This document shows, piece after piece, positions 56,644-64,000 of a stretch of 64,000 nucleotides of DNA. The DNA is from Micromonospora ureilytica (GTDB lineage: Bacteria; Actinomycetota; Actinomycetes; Mycobacteriales; Micromonosporaceae). The DNA lies in assembly GCF_015751765.1 (NCBI RefSeq), contig NZ_JADOTX010000001.1:4836001-4900000 (forward strand), in the 5' to 3' direction. The notes below the pieces were generated by a model, which worked only from the letters and a program-made list of their open reading frames with translations, had not been told where the DNA came from and made no database searches. The translations under genes were made by a program, and so were the position numbers. Each line of letters starts with the position of its first letter. Within the stretch, counting starts at the first letter, position 1.

Positions 56644-57613
56644 GACGGCACAGAGTAGCGCTACTCACCCCACGGCAGTAACGGCGGGACGGGCGGCCGG
56701 CCTCGCCCTCGGCGCACTGGGAGTGCTCGCCTTCAGCATGTCGCTGCCGGCCACCCGCGTCGCCGTGCAGGATCTCGACCCGTGGTTCGTCGCCTTCGGC
56801 CGGGCGGTCGGCGCGGCGCTACTGGCATACGCGTACCTGCGGTTCACCGGTGCGCCGCCGCCCACCCGCGGGCAGTGGCGGCGGCTCGCGATCGTCGCGC
56901 TCGGTGTCGTCGTCGGCTTTCCGCTGTTCACGTCGCTCGCGCTCACCACGCAGACCTCCGCGCACGGCGCGGTCGTCATCACCGTGCTGCCCGCCGTGAC
57001 GGCCGTCTTCGCGGTGCTGCGATCGAACGAGCGCCCGCCGCCGTTGTTCTGGATCGCCAGCGGCGCCGGACTGCTGTCGGTGCTCACGTTCCTCGCCGCC
57101 AGCGGCGCGGTGCACGGTGCCCCGTCCCTGGCCGACCTGTTCCTGCTGGCGGCGGTCGTGCTCTGCGGCCTCGGGTACGCCGAGGGCGGGGTGCTCGCCC
57201 GCGAGCTCGGCGGCGCCCGGACGATCTGCTGGGCGTTGCTGCTCTCGCTGCCCGCCACGGTTCCCATCGCGGCCGTGGCGGCCGTCGCCCGTCCCCCGCA
57301 GGCGGACGCCGTTGTCTGGTCGGCGTTCGGCTACCTCACCGTGATCTCGATGTTCCTCGGCTTCTTCGCCTGGTACGCGGGTCTCGCCCGAGGTGGCATC
57401 GCCAAGGTCGGCCAGATCCAGCTCGCCCAGCCGGTGCTGACCCTGATCTGGTCGGCGCTGCTGCTCGGCGAGACCGTCACACAGGCCTCGGTCGTGTCGG
57501 CGGTGGTGGTGCTTGCCTGCGTCGTGCTGACCCAGCGCACCCGTGCCGGCAGGGCCCGGAGTCAGTTGACCCCGGGCCCTCGTCCTGCCCCGGTCAGGGG
57601 CTCGTGCAGGTGA
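56642..57613 (+). CDS. EamA/DMT-family exporter
   Basis: A 323-aa protein with ten membrane segments and two EamA repeats (about 20-145 and 165-300). Typical pieces are FGRAVGAALLAYAYL, GVVVGFPLFTSLALTTQTSAHGAVV and AQPVLTLIWSALLLGETV. The ATG at 56642 overlaps the start codon of the divergent MocR gene, and no Shine-Dalgarno precedes it, so it is probably leaderless. The last 20 bp overlap the convergent esterase gene. Likely exports an amino acid or similar metabolite. Confidence 0.88.
   Translation: MTAQSSATHPTAVTAGRAAGLALGALGVLAFSMSLPATRVAVQDLDPWFVAFGRAVGAALLAYAYLRFTGAPPPTRGQWRRLAIVALGVVVGFPLFTSLALTTQTSAHGAVVITVLPAVTAVFAVLRSNERPPPLFWIASGAGLLSVLTFLAASGAVHGAPSLADLFLLAAVVLCGLGYAEGGVLARELGGARTICWALLLSLPATVPIAAVAAVARPPQADAVVWSAFGYLTVISMFLGFFAWYAGLARGGIAKVGQIQLAQPVLTLIWSALLLGETVTQASVVSAVVVLACVVLTQRTRAGRARSQLTPGPRPAPVRGSCR
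56653..56666. promoter_or_regulatory. Palindrome at the MocR/EamA start
   Basis: GAGTAGCGCTACTC, perfect, 8 bp inside the EamA gene and 10 bp before the MocR start. It overlaps a TACTCT (-10-like on the minus strand). GTTACTGTTACCC on the other side adds direct half-sites. Probable MocR operator. Confidence 0.5.
57551..57580 (-). terminator. Hairpin at the end of the esterase/EamA convergence
   Basis: AGGGCCCGG (57551-57559) pairs with CCGGGCCCT (57572-57580), loop 12 nt. It lies 14 bp past the esterase stop and inside the last codons of the EamA gene. Confidence 0.55.
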
Positions 57614-58877
57614 CGTTGCTGGGTGCGGTGGCGCCGTTGCCCGTGGCGGTGAAACCGAAGTTGGTCGAGGCGCTCGGGCCCACTGTGCCGTTGTAGGCGG
57701 CGTTCTTGACGGTGACGCTGCCGGTGGTGCCCGTGTTGGTGCCGCTCCACAGGCTGCTGATGGCCTGGCCACTGGCCAGGGTCAGACCCACGGTCCAGCC
57801 GTTCAGGGCCGTGGTGGAGTTGTTGGCCACTGTCACCTCGGCCTGGAAGCCACCCGGCCAGGTGTTCAGCGTCCGGTAGGTGGCGGTGCAGGCGCCGGGT
57901 TCGCCGGTGGGCGGCGGAGTGGTCGGCGGGTCCGTGGGCGGATCGGTCGGCGGCGGGGTCGTCGGAGGTGTGGTCGACTCGAACTGGCTGAAGAACCTCC
58001 AGATCTCACCCGAGGTCCAGGTCCGCGAGTCGTTGGGGCTGCCCGACCCGTCGACCGGGCTGGGGGTGTGGTCCCCGTCGAACGCCGCCCACTGCACCGG
58101 GTAGCCGGCTCGGCAACCCGAGTAGGCGGTGGTGATGTGGGTGAGGCTGCCCCGGCTCGGCTCACGCGGGCTCTGCGCGGTACAGCCGTTGTTTCGCACG
58201 AACGTGTCGCGCAGCTGTCGACCCTGGGAGATGTTCAGCACGCTGTCGTAGATGCCGTGGATGCCGAAGTAGGCGACGGGCTGGGTGCCCCCGTTGCACC
58301 CGCTGAGGTTGGCGCCGGACAGCACGGTGACCGCGCGGATGATCGTGGGCCGGGCACAGGCCACCGCGTAACTCATCGCCCCGCCGTAGCTCCAGCCCAG
58401 GGCGAAACGCTGGGTGGTGTCCACGCAGAGGTCATTCTCGATCTGCCGGGAGATGTCGTCGAAGAGGGTCAGGTCCCGACCGTTGGTGTTCGCCCAGCCG
58501 GCGTTGAGACCCTGCGGGGCGACGAAGATCGTGCTGTTGTTCGACAGCGGCTGGAGCCCGTAGTAGCCGGCCGAGGTGACGTTGTTGGCCGAGCCGTTCA
58601 ACCAGTGGAAGCCGAAGATCAGTCGGTACGGGTGGTTGCGGTCGTACCCGTCCGGGATCCGCAGGTTGTACGTACGACTCTGTCCGCTGCTCTGGATCGT
58701 TCGCGTTCCGCTGGCGAGGGTGGGGGCCTTGCCGCAGCCGGCGGTCGCCGCGAGGGTGCCGTTGGTGGCGGCCACCGCCGTCGCACCGAAACCGCCGCTC
58801 AACACGCCGCCGGTGGCGGCCGCGAGGAGAAGCGCCGCGGCCGTGATGGATGGGAGGAAGAACCTACGTCTCAGCAT
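57594..58877 (-). CDS. Secreted CE1-type esterase with CBM2 (PHB depolymerase/feruloyl esterase fold)
   Basis: A 427-aa secreted enzyme. Signal peptide about 1-37 (SITAAALLLAAATGG), an alpha/beta-hydrolase domain with FGFHWLNG oxyanion region, Ser in LGWSYGGAMSYA (about 167), Asp and His in the later AAFDGDHTPSP region, a Thr/Pro linker, and a C-terminal CBM2 (about 330-427: LNTWPGGFQAEVTV, LNGWTVGLTL). It probably removes acyl or feruloyl groups from xylan bound at cellulose fibres. The 5' region has a LacI-type palindrome. Confidence 0.88.
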   Translation of the reverse strand: MLRRRFFLPSITAAALLLAAATGGVLSGGFGATAVAATNGTLAATAGCGKAPTLASGTRTIQSSGQSRTYNLRIPDGYDRNHPYRLIFGFHWLNGSANNVTSAGYYGLQPLSNNSTIFVAPQGLNAGWANTNGRDLTLFDDISRQIENDLCVDTTQRFALGWSYGGAMSYAVACARPTIIRAVTVLSGANLSGCNGGTQPVAYFGIHGIYDSVLNISQGRQLRDTFVRNNGCTAQSPREPSRGSLTHITTAYSGCRAGYPVQWAAFDGDHTPSPVDGSGSPNDSRTWTSGEIWRFFSQFESTTPPTTPPPTDPPTDPPTTPPPTGEPGACTATYRTLNTWPGGFQAEVTVANNSTTALNGWTVGLTLASGQAISSLWSGTNTGTTGSVTVKNAAYNGTVGPSASTNFGFTATGNGATAPSNVTCTSP

Positions 58878-59050
58878 TGCTTGGGCTCCTTGCCGTTAGA
58901 CGACCAACAGTGGTCGCCTGGCATCAACGGGGGGCCCGGACTGGTCACCGACCGGAAGGGCGGCGGGAGGGCGGGGCCCTCGGCGCGTCTTCGTCGGCTG
59001 GCTCGGGTGACCGGGAGCGTGCCCTTCACTCCCGGATCGAAAGATAGCAT

Positions 59051-59064
59051 GTTATCGATAACAG
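59051..59064 (-). promoter_or_regulatory. LacI-type operator palindrome upstream of the esterase
   Basis: TGTTATCGATAACA, a perfect 14-bp palindrome in an AT-rich pocket, 174 bp before the esterase start and 26 bp from the stop of the siderophore decarboxylase gene. It has the size and centre (CG) of LacI/GalR operators. Not a CebR site. Confidence 0.5.
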
Positions 59065-59089
59065 GCCGAGCCAACCGAGCCTCTCGTGC

Positions 59090-60235
59090 TCACGTCCCGA
59101 ACGGCCGGGCCGCCCACTCGGCGGCGACTTCCCGCAGGTCACCGGTGCGAAAATGCGGAGGCTCGTGCAGCAGGAAGTCACGGTGGCTGATGTTCCAGGC
59201 GTACGCCCCGGCCATGGAGAAGGCCAGCACGTCGCCCACGCCGATCGGCCCGGCGGTGGCCGACCGGGACAGCACGTCCTTCGGGGTGCAGAGTTGCCCG
59301 ACCACGGTGACCGGCCCGCCGTCGGTACGGGGACCACCCGCAGCACGTCGGGGGTGCACGGTGAACGGCTGCGAGTGCCCCTTCGCCGCCGGTGTCCGCA
59401 GATGGTGCGTCCCGCCGGCCACCACGACGAACCACTCGCCGTACGAGCGCTTCACGTCGATGACCTCGGTGAGGTACGCCCCACAGTGGGCGGTTACCGA
59501 CCGGCCCGGCTCGATGCGCAGTCGCACTCCCGGGTGCCTGTCGACGACGTTCGCCAGGGCCCGGCCATAGCCCTCCCAGTCGAAGCGCGCGGCCGGGTCG
59601 GTGTAGTCGACGGTCATGCCTCCGCCGACGTCGACCTCGGCGGCGTCGACCTCGGCCACTGCCCAGTCGACCACGGCGGCGGCGACGGTCGCGGCGAGCG
59701 GCGCGTCCAGACCGCTGGCCAGGTGGGCGTGGATTCCGCGTACGTCGATGCCGGCGGGCGGGCGGCGGGCGCACGCGACGGCGTCGGCCGGGTCCATGCC
59801 GAACGGGCTGGGCCCACCGCCCATGACCAGGCTCGCGCCCGGCGCGTCGACCGGCAGGTTCACCCGCAGCAGCACCTGGGCCGACCGGCCCGCTGCGGTG
59901 GCCAGCGCGCCGAGTCGCGCCAGCTCGGTGGGCGACTCGACGTGGATGCGACGCACCCCGGCGGCGAGAGCGGCGGTGAGGTCCGTGTCGGTCTTGCCCG
60001 GCCCGGCGTACGCGGCCGGCGCCCGCCCCGGCAGTACCTCGGCCAGCCTCCGCAGCTCACCCCGACTCGCGGCCTCGAACCCGTCGACGATCGGAGCGAG
60101 GGTTCGCAGCACACCGGGATCCGGGTTGGCCTTGACCGCGTAGAGCAGCTCGACCGGCCGGGGCAGCGCCGCCCGGATGGCTCGGGCCTGCCCGGCCAGC
60201 GCGTCGAGGTCGTGGACGTAGACCGGTCGGGTCAT
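59090..60235 (-). CDS. Type III PLP-dependent decarboxylase of the siderophore operon
   Basis: A 381-aa member of the DapDC/ODC/SbnH fold. PLP Lys in LLYAVKANPDPGVL (about 34), GG motif in VDVGGGM, phosphate-binding EPGRSV, and catalytic Cys region GQLCTPKDVL. SbnH-like enzymes in staphyloferrin B synthesis decarboxylate a citryl-amino acid intermediate; here it may do that or make a diamine. ATG 60235 overlaps the upstream NIS synthetase by ATGA. Last gene of the operon. Confidence 0.87.
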   Translation of the reverse strand: MTRPVYVHDLDALAGQARAIRAALPRPVELLYAVKANPDPGVLRTLAPIVDGFEAASRGELRRLAEVLPGRAPAAYAGPGKTDTDLTAALAAGVRRIHVESPTELARLGALATAAGRSAQVLLRVNLPVDAPGASLVMGGGPSPFGMDPADAVACARRPPAGIDVRGIHAHLASGLDAPLAATVAAAVVDWAVAEVDAAEVDVGGGMTVDYTDPAARFDWEGYGRALANVVDRHPGVRLRIEPGRSVTAHCGAYLTEVIDVKRSYGEWFVVVAGGTHHLRTPAAKGHSQPFTVHPRRAAGGPRTDGGPVTVVGQLCTPKDVLSRSATAGPIGVGDVLAFSMAGAYAWNISHRDFLLHEPPHFRTGDLREVAAEWAARPFGT

Positions 60236-61830
60236 CGTGACCCAACCAGCGGGTTCGGCACCGGCACGAACGGTGCGGCCCGGTCGGCGTCGCGCCGCCA
60301 CCGGACCAGCAGGTTCGCCTTGGCCAGCAGCGGCTCCCCGGTCAGCAGCGCGCGCAGCTCGGCGGGATCGCCGAGGTCGGCGGCCACCGCCTCGACGACG
60401 GCCCGCAGCTCCTGCCACAGCCGCCGTTCGATTCCCGGCCGCGCGTCGGCGAGGGCCCCGCTGATCCCACCGAGGTGGTTGACGAACAGGCAGTAGACGA
60501 TCCGGCGGTGGGCGGCCCGGGGACCGTAGCGGACCTGCGCCGGGACGCCGTCCGGCCAGGCGCCCCACCGGTCGGCGTCCAACTTCACCCCCTCCAGGTC
60601 GCGCAGCAGCATGCGTACCGGGCGGCGATCCCGGTCGAGCACGACGACCACGTTCTGCAGGTGCGCCTCGTGCACGACGCCGTGGCTGAGCCAGCTGCGC
60701 AGCACCGCCGGCACCAGCAGGGCGACGTACGCGCGCCACCAGGCCACCGGATCCGGTGTCACCAGCGGCGTCGCCGCCAGCGCCGCCGCCAGCACCGGGG
60801 TGTCGCCGGGACGCAGGTGCGGGCGCAGACCGGCGCGCAGGATCGTCCCGTACGCCTCGTCCGGGCCGGGGACGTCGACAGTGCGGTAGGCGGGCTCGGC
60901 GAGCAGCCCCACCCCGTCCGGCAGCGGCACCCGGGCCAGCAGGTCGGTCAGCGCCACCGCGCCGGTGAGTTCGTAGCGGGCGTTCTTGCGCAGGCAGTTG
61001 GTGATCCGCACGTGCAGGCTCGTCTTCACGAACAGGTCGGCCTCGGGGGCGTAGAGAGTTCGGACGCTCGCCGTGGGTCGTACCGGCACACCGGCCGCCC
61101 CCAGGTCGCGCAGCCGTGGGTGGGTGGGCGGGATCAGCGACAACTGCCAGGGGTGCACCGGCAGGACGCGGTGCCCGCGCGGGGGCCGAGGCGGGTCGAG
61201 GGCGGCCACCAGCGGATCGAACGGCCCGGCCTCGGCGATCAGATCGTCAGGTACGGCGAGCCAGTGCAGCCGGAACGCGGTGCGCAGCTCCGGCGCGTAC
61301 GCCCGCCAGCTGTCCGGGTCACCGCTGCGCCACTTCGGGGTGGGGTGGTGCGGGTGGCCGAAGACAAGTGACTGCTCGGAGTCGACGTACGCGTCGATGG
61401 CGGGCTCACCGGTGGGGGTGGGATTGTCGGCCGGTCGGTCGGCCAGGAGCCGGGCCACGGTGTCCCGGCTGGCCCGGACCTGCTCGACGAACTCGTTGTT
61501 CGTCAGGCCGGTACGACTGGCGAGTTCCGCCGCGACAAGAGCGGCCAGCCCGTCCGCGTCCAGGTCCTCCCACCGTCCGCCGCCGATCTTCCGTTGCACC
61601 GGCCCGGTGTAGCGGTGCGCGCCGAGCGGCGAGGCTCGCGCGACCTCGCAGCGCACTGTGACGTCGAGGTGCCGCAGCAGCAGCCGTACGGCGCCGTCGA
61701 CCACGGCCGGGGTGCCGTCCGGCGGGGCCAGCTCGCGCAGCAGGCAGCCGAAGACGGCGTGGGCGGCGGCCAGGTCGGCGAGCTGACCGGCGTCGGTGAC
61801 CGGCCGGGAGCGCAACTGCGCGCTCGTCAT
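60232..61830 (-). CDS. IucA/IucC-family NIS siderophore synthetase (second)
   Basis: A 532-aa synthetase. ATP- and substrate-binding motifs: FGHPHHPTPKWRSG (about 160-172), LPVHPWQL, VKTSLHVRITNCLRKN, and HEAHLQNVVVVLDRD. These enzymes adenylate a carboxylate of citrate (or a citryl intermediate) and couple it to an amine or alcohol. ATG 61830 is chosen by the 4-bp overlap with the gene upstream. It works with the other synthetase and the decarboxylase. Confidence 0.92.
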   Translation of the reverse strand: MTSAQLRSRPVTDAGQLADLAAAHAVFGCLLRELAPPDGTPAVVDGAVRLLLRHLDVTVRCEVARASPLGAHRYTGPVQRKIGGGRWEDLDADGLAALVAAELASRTGLTNNEFVEQVRASRDTVARLLADRPADNPTPTGEPAIDAYVDSEQSLVFGHPHHPTPKWRSGDPDSWRAYAPELRTAFRLHWLAVPDDLIAEAGPFDPLVAALDPPRPPRGHRVLPVHPWQLSLIPPTHPRLRDLGAAGVPVRPTASVRTLYAPEADLFVKTSLHVRITNCLRKNARYELTGAVALTDLLARVPLPDGVGLLAEPAYRTVDVPGPDEAYGTILRAGLRPHLRPGDTPVLAAALAATPLVTPDPVAWWRAYVALLVPAVLRSWLSHGVVHEAHLQNVVVVLDRDRRPVRMLLRDLEGVKLDADRWGAWPDGVPAQVRYGPRAAHRRIVYCLFVNHLGGISGALADARPGIERRLWQELRAVVEAVAADLGDPAELRALLTGEPLLAKANLLVRWRRDADRAAPFVPVPNPLVGSR

Positions 61831-63455
61831 CGTGTCTCCCGGAGGTAGTTCGGGCCGGTACGCAGGTAGTACTTGTTGATGTCGGCGCAGCCCAACCGCT
61901 GTTTGGGCAGCAGCGTGCCGGCGGTGAGCATCGCCTTGATGGGCAGCCGGGTGGCGTGCAGGACGCGCTCGGTGAAGGTTCGCGCCGCCGGTCCGTCGCC
62001 CCACCGGTCGCGGGCGGCGGCGAGCCGGGGCACCAGCGCCTCGGCGGGTGACGGCACGGGCAGCCCTCTGGCCGCCAGGGCGACCAGTGGCGCGGCCGCG
62101 GCCAGGTGCAGGGTGATGGTGATGAACACGTCGGCCAACTCCTGCGGGTCACGCGCCCACATCCGGTCGTCGTGCAGGGTGAGCCCATCCGGGCCGTCGT
62201 GCCGCGCGTCCAGCCGGGCGCCGTCGTTGTCCTTGTAGAGCAGGCCGACCGTGCCGTCCGGATGCACCAGCAGGTGGATGTTCTGCGGGTGCGCCTCCAG
62301 GGCGATCCCGTGGCGTAGCCAGAGGAAGACGTGCCAGTCGAGCAGCAGGTCCAGGTAGGACTCCAGCAGTGATACGGGCCGGTCGGGGCTGATCCGTTCG
62401 AGGACCGTGCCCGCCACCGGGTCGGCGGCGGCCAGTGCCGCGACCGGCACCACCTGGACGCCGGCCAGGTCGCGCGGGAATCGGCGCAGCAGGAAACCGC
62501 GCCGCTCGTCGCCGTCGACGTGCGCCCAGGTGCTCTCGTCGGCGTGCCGGATCCGACCGGCGAAGGTGGGTTCGCCGGCGGCGATCCGGTCGAGCAGTGC
62601 GGCGACGGCCGCGCCGTCGGCGAGCGAGCCCGGTTGCAGCGTGCGTCGGTTGCGCGCGCCGAGACTCGCGGTCGGCAGCGGCAGTTTGAGGTGCACGTAC
62701 GGGTCGTGGTCGAGTGCCACCGTCCGCATGGACAGGGTGGGTCGCACCGGGGTCACCGGCAGGTCGGTCACCGGAAGCGCGTCGCGGGCCACGGTGATCG
62801 GATGTGCTGGCAGCAGCAGCTGATCCGGTCGCGGCGCGTGCGGCCACCACGGTGGGAGTTCGCCCGCGAGCCGGACGTCCTCGGCGGGGACGGCGTACCA
62901 GCGCAGCGCGAAACGGGGGGCGTGCTCCGGGGCGTACCGGAGCAGTTCGTCGTCGCGGAGACCGTGCCGGCACCGGTCGGTGGGGTAGACGGGGTGGCCC
63001 TGGTGGGCGGCGAGCACGTCGTCCAGGAGCGCCGACGGCAGGCCGCCCGGGGTGCTCGCGCGTTCGGCGGCCACCTCGGTGAGCACCCGCTGCCGGTTGC
63101 GGGCAGCGAGCCGTCGGGCCCGCAGGTCGGCGCGACACTCGACGCCGAAGTCCCGCCAGCCGGCCTCGGCCTCGGCGTTGTCGCGCGGGGCGAGCAGCGT
63201 CAACAGCCCGTCCACCGTCTCCGTACGCTGCGGGTCGCCGTCGTCGACCACCAGCAGCACCATCGGCGCGGCACTGCGCAGGGCCTGCTGGAACCCGTCC
63301 ACCCGGACCGGGATGCGCAGCAGGCCAGCGCGGTGCGGCACCTGCCACCAGTCGGGCCCGTCCGCTCGGCCGGCGCTGAACAGACCGAGGTGGTCCTCGC
63401 GCAGCAGGCCGTCGAGCACCCGGGCGAAGACCTCCCGCTCGCAGTCGTCGCTCAC
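61827..63455 (-). CDS. IucA/IucC-family NIS siderophore synthetase (first)
   Basis: A 542-aa synthetase of a more divergent branch. AHQGHPVYPTDRCRHGL replaces the usual HPxHPxxK motif; LLLPAHPITVARD, HLKLPLPTASLGARN, ALEAHPQNIHLLVHPDG and ADINKYYLRTGPNYLRE follow in family order. GTG 63455 overlaps the upstream stop by GTGA. Likely performs one of the two condensation steps; substrate order is unknown. Confidence 0.9.
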   Translation of the reverse strand: MSDDCEREVFARVLDGLLREDHLGLFSAGRADGPDWWQVPHRAGLLRIPVRVDGFQQALRSAAPMVLLVVDDGDPQRTETVDGLLTLLAPRDNAEAEAGWRDFGVECRADLRARRLAARNRQRVLTEVAAERASTPGGLPSALLDDVLAAHQGHPVYPTDRCRHGLRDDELLRYAPEHAPRFALRWYAVPAEDVRLAGELPPWWPHAPRPDQLLLPAHPITVARDALPVTDLPVTPVRPTLSMRTVALDHDPYVHLKLPLPTASLGARNRRTLQPGSLADGAAVAALLDRIAAGEPTFAGRIRHADESTWAHVDGDERRGFLLRRFPRDLAGVQVVPVAALAAADPVAGTVLERISPDRPVSLLESYLDLLLDWHVFLWLRHGIALEAHPQNIHLLVHPDGTVGLLYKDNDGARLDARHDGPDGLTLHDDRMWARDPQELADVFITITLHLAAAAPLVALAARGLPVPSPAEALVPRLAAARDRWGDGPAARTFTERVLHATRLPIKAMLTAGTLLPKQRLGCADINKYYLRTGPNYLRETR

Positions 63456-64000
63456 TCGGCGATGGTCCACTGGAGGTCGCCGCGGAGGGCGGCCAGCGAA
63501 CGCCGGACGGTGGCCTCGTCGGGGCCGATCCCGTGCAGTACGGCGAGGTAGTCGCGGTTCGTGCCGGTGTGTTCGGCGGTACGGCCCACCTCGCGCAGCG
63601 GATGGCAGCCCAGCCGGACGTCGCCGTGAACGGTGTCCAGCGGGCCCGGTGCGGCGACGAGTCGGCCGGACCGGTCCGCGCAGACGTACTCGACCCGGGC
63701 GTAGCGGTCGACGGTGTCGGGCAGGCCGAGGGCGGTCAGCGGTTCGCCGAGGTGCAGCCGGATGACGTGCTCGAACAACGGCACACCGAGCAGTTCGGCG
63801 AGGATCAGGTCCATCCGGTCGCCGATGAGGCGGTAGTTCACCTCGATGAGCCGGACCCGGCCGTCGGAGATGACGTACTCGGTGTGGCAGGCGCCGAAGC
63901 CGACGCCGAGCGCGTCGAGCCGCGCCCGCAGTTGGGTGCGCGTCCGCTCCGCCGGGGGCGACCAGGCGAGGGTCTCCTCGGTGAAGGTCGGTGGCGGGCC
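63452..64000 (-). CDS. ATP-grasp enzyme of the siderophore operon (5' end outside window)
   Basis: The frame stays open to the window edge, giving the C-terminal 182 residues. The motif CHTEYVISDGRVRLIEVNYRLIGD, with the Glu and Asn that bind Mg-ATP, is characteristic of ATP-grasp ligases. It would form an amide or peptide bond in siderophore assembly. It overlaps the next gene by GTGA and heads the visible part of the operon. The N-terminal ATP-binding part lies to the right of the window. Confidence 0.82.
   Translation of the reverse strand, partial: GPPPTFTEETLAWSPPAERTRTQLRARLDALGVGFGACHTEYVISDGRVRLIEVNYRLIGDRMDLILAELLGVPLFEHVIRLHLGEPLTALGLPDTVDRYARVEYVCADRSGRLVAAPGPLDTVHGDVRLGCHPLREVGRTAEHTGTNRDYLAVLHGIGPDEATVRRSLAALRGDLQWTIAE

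Noticed and set aside
59051..59064. Iron box (IdeR/DmdR) for the siderophore operon
   Set aside because: The palindrome lies downstream of the operon's last gene and does not match the TTAGGTTAG-type consensus. The operon promoter is outside the window.
1..64000. CRISPR array
   Set aside because: No set of 25-40 bp repeats with unique spacers is present. The only regular array (30235-30450) has contiguous units and dyads.

Overview
The window is high-GC actinobacterial DNA. GTG starts, ATGA/GTGA stop-start overlaps, a CebR-type cellulase operator, a PopR/ClpP pair and pSAM2-like integrative elements all fit the Micromonosporaceae (probably Micromonospora or a close relative). The genus is an inference.

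1-7.6 kb is mostly ordinary chromosome: an azoreductase with a divergent MarR regulator, a TrkA-type potassium channel, a PopR-like regulator followed by its probable operator and a ClpP gene, a Tat-exported M23-like protein with beta-propeller-type repeats, and a BcrA-like ABC transporter pair. 7.6-16.0 kb is a complete class I lasso peptide cluster: a 42-aa precursor (core CTPWGDCRDFLGCARAPICI), a hairpin, cyclase, leader-binding protein, leader peptidase, an ABC exporter pair, and a MauE/DsbA pair suited to making the two disulfides. A convergent three-gene regulatory operon follows (atypical LuxR-type regulator, histidine kinase, response regulator).

16.96-45.47 kb holds two actinomycete integrative and conjugative elements (AICEs) in tandem at one tRNA-Arg(CCT) gene, marked by three copies of a 44-bp att core (16959, 25659, 45429). 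Element 1 (about 8.7 kb) has lost its left half, including most of the membrane part of a split TraB, but keeps the FtsK-like TraB, the replication operon, Rep, Xis and Int. Element 2 (about 19.8 kb) is fuller. It carries a WXG-type protein pair, a Fic protein behind a three-copy 72-bp operator-like repeat, a HIRAN protein, membrane proteins, XRE and SCO3933-like regulators, split TraB, the same small-gene operon, Rep, Xis and Int. The two integrases differ, and each element has its own set of 11-bp-phased direct repeats near its ends.

45.5-64 kb is chromosome again: an arsenic locus (arsR-acr3-arsC on the minus strand; a second arsR, arsN-like acetyltransferase and ArsO-like flavoprotein on the plus strand, with a broken Cys-rich gene before and a truncated transporter after); a Trypco1/trypsin-like protease/membrane-protein operon that may be a conflict system; a secreted GH6 cellulase; a divergent MocR regulator/EamA exporter pair sharing a start codon; a secreted CBM2-bearing esterase; and an NIS siderophore operon (ATP-grasp, two IucA/IucC synthetases, type III PLP decarboxylase) that runs off the right edge.
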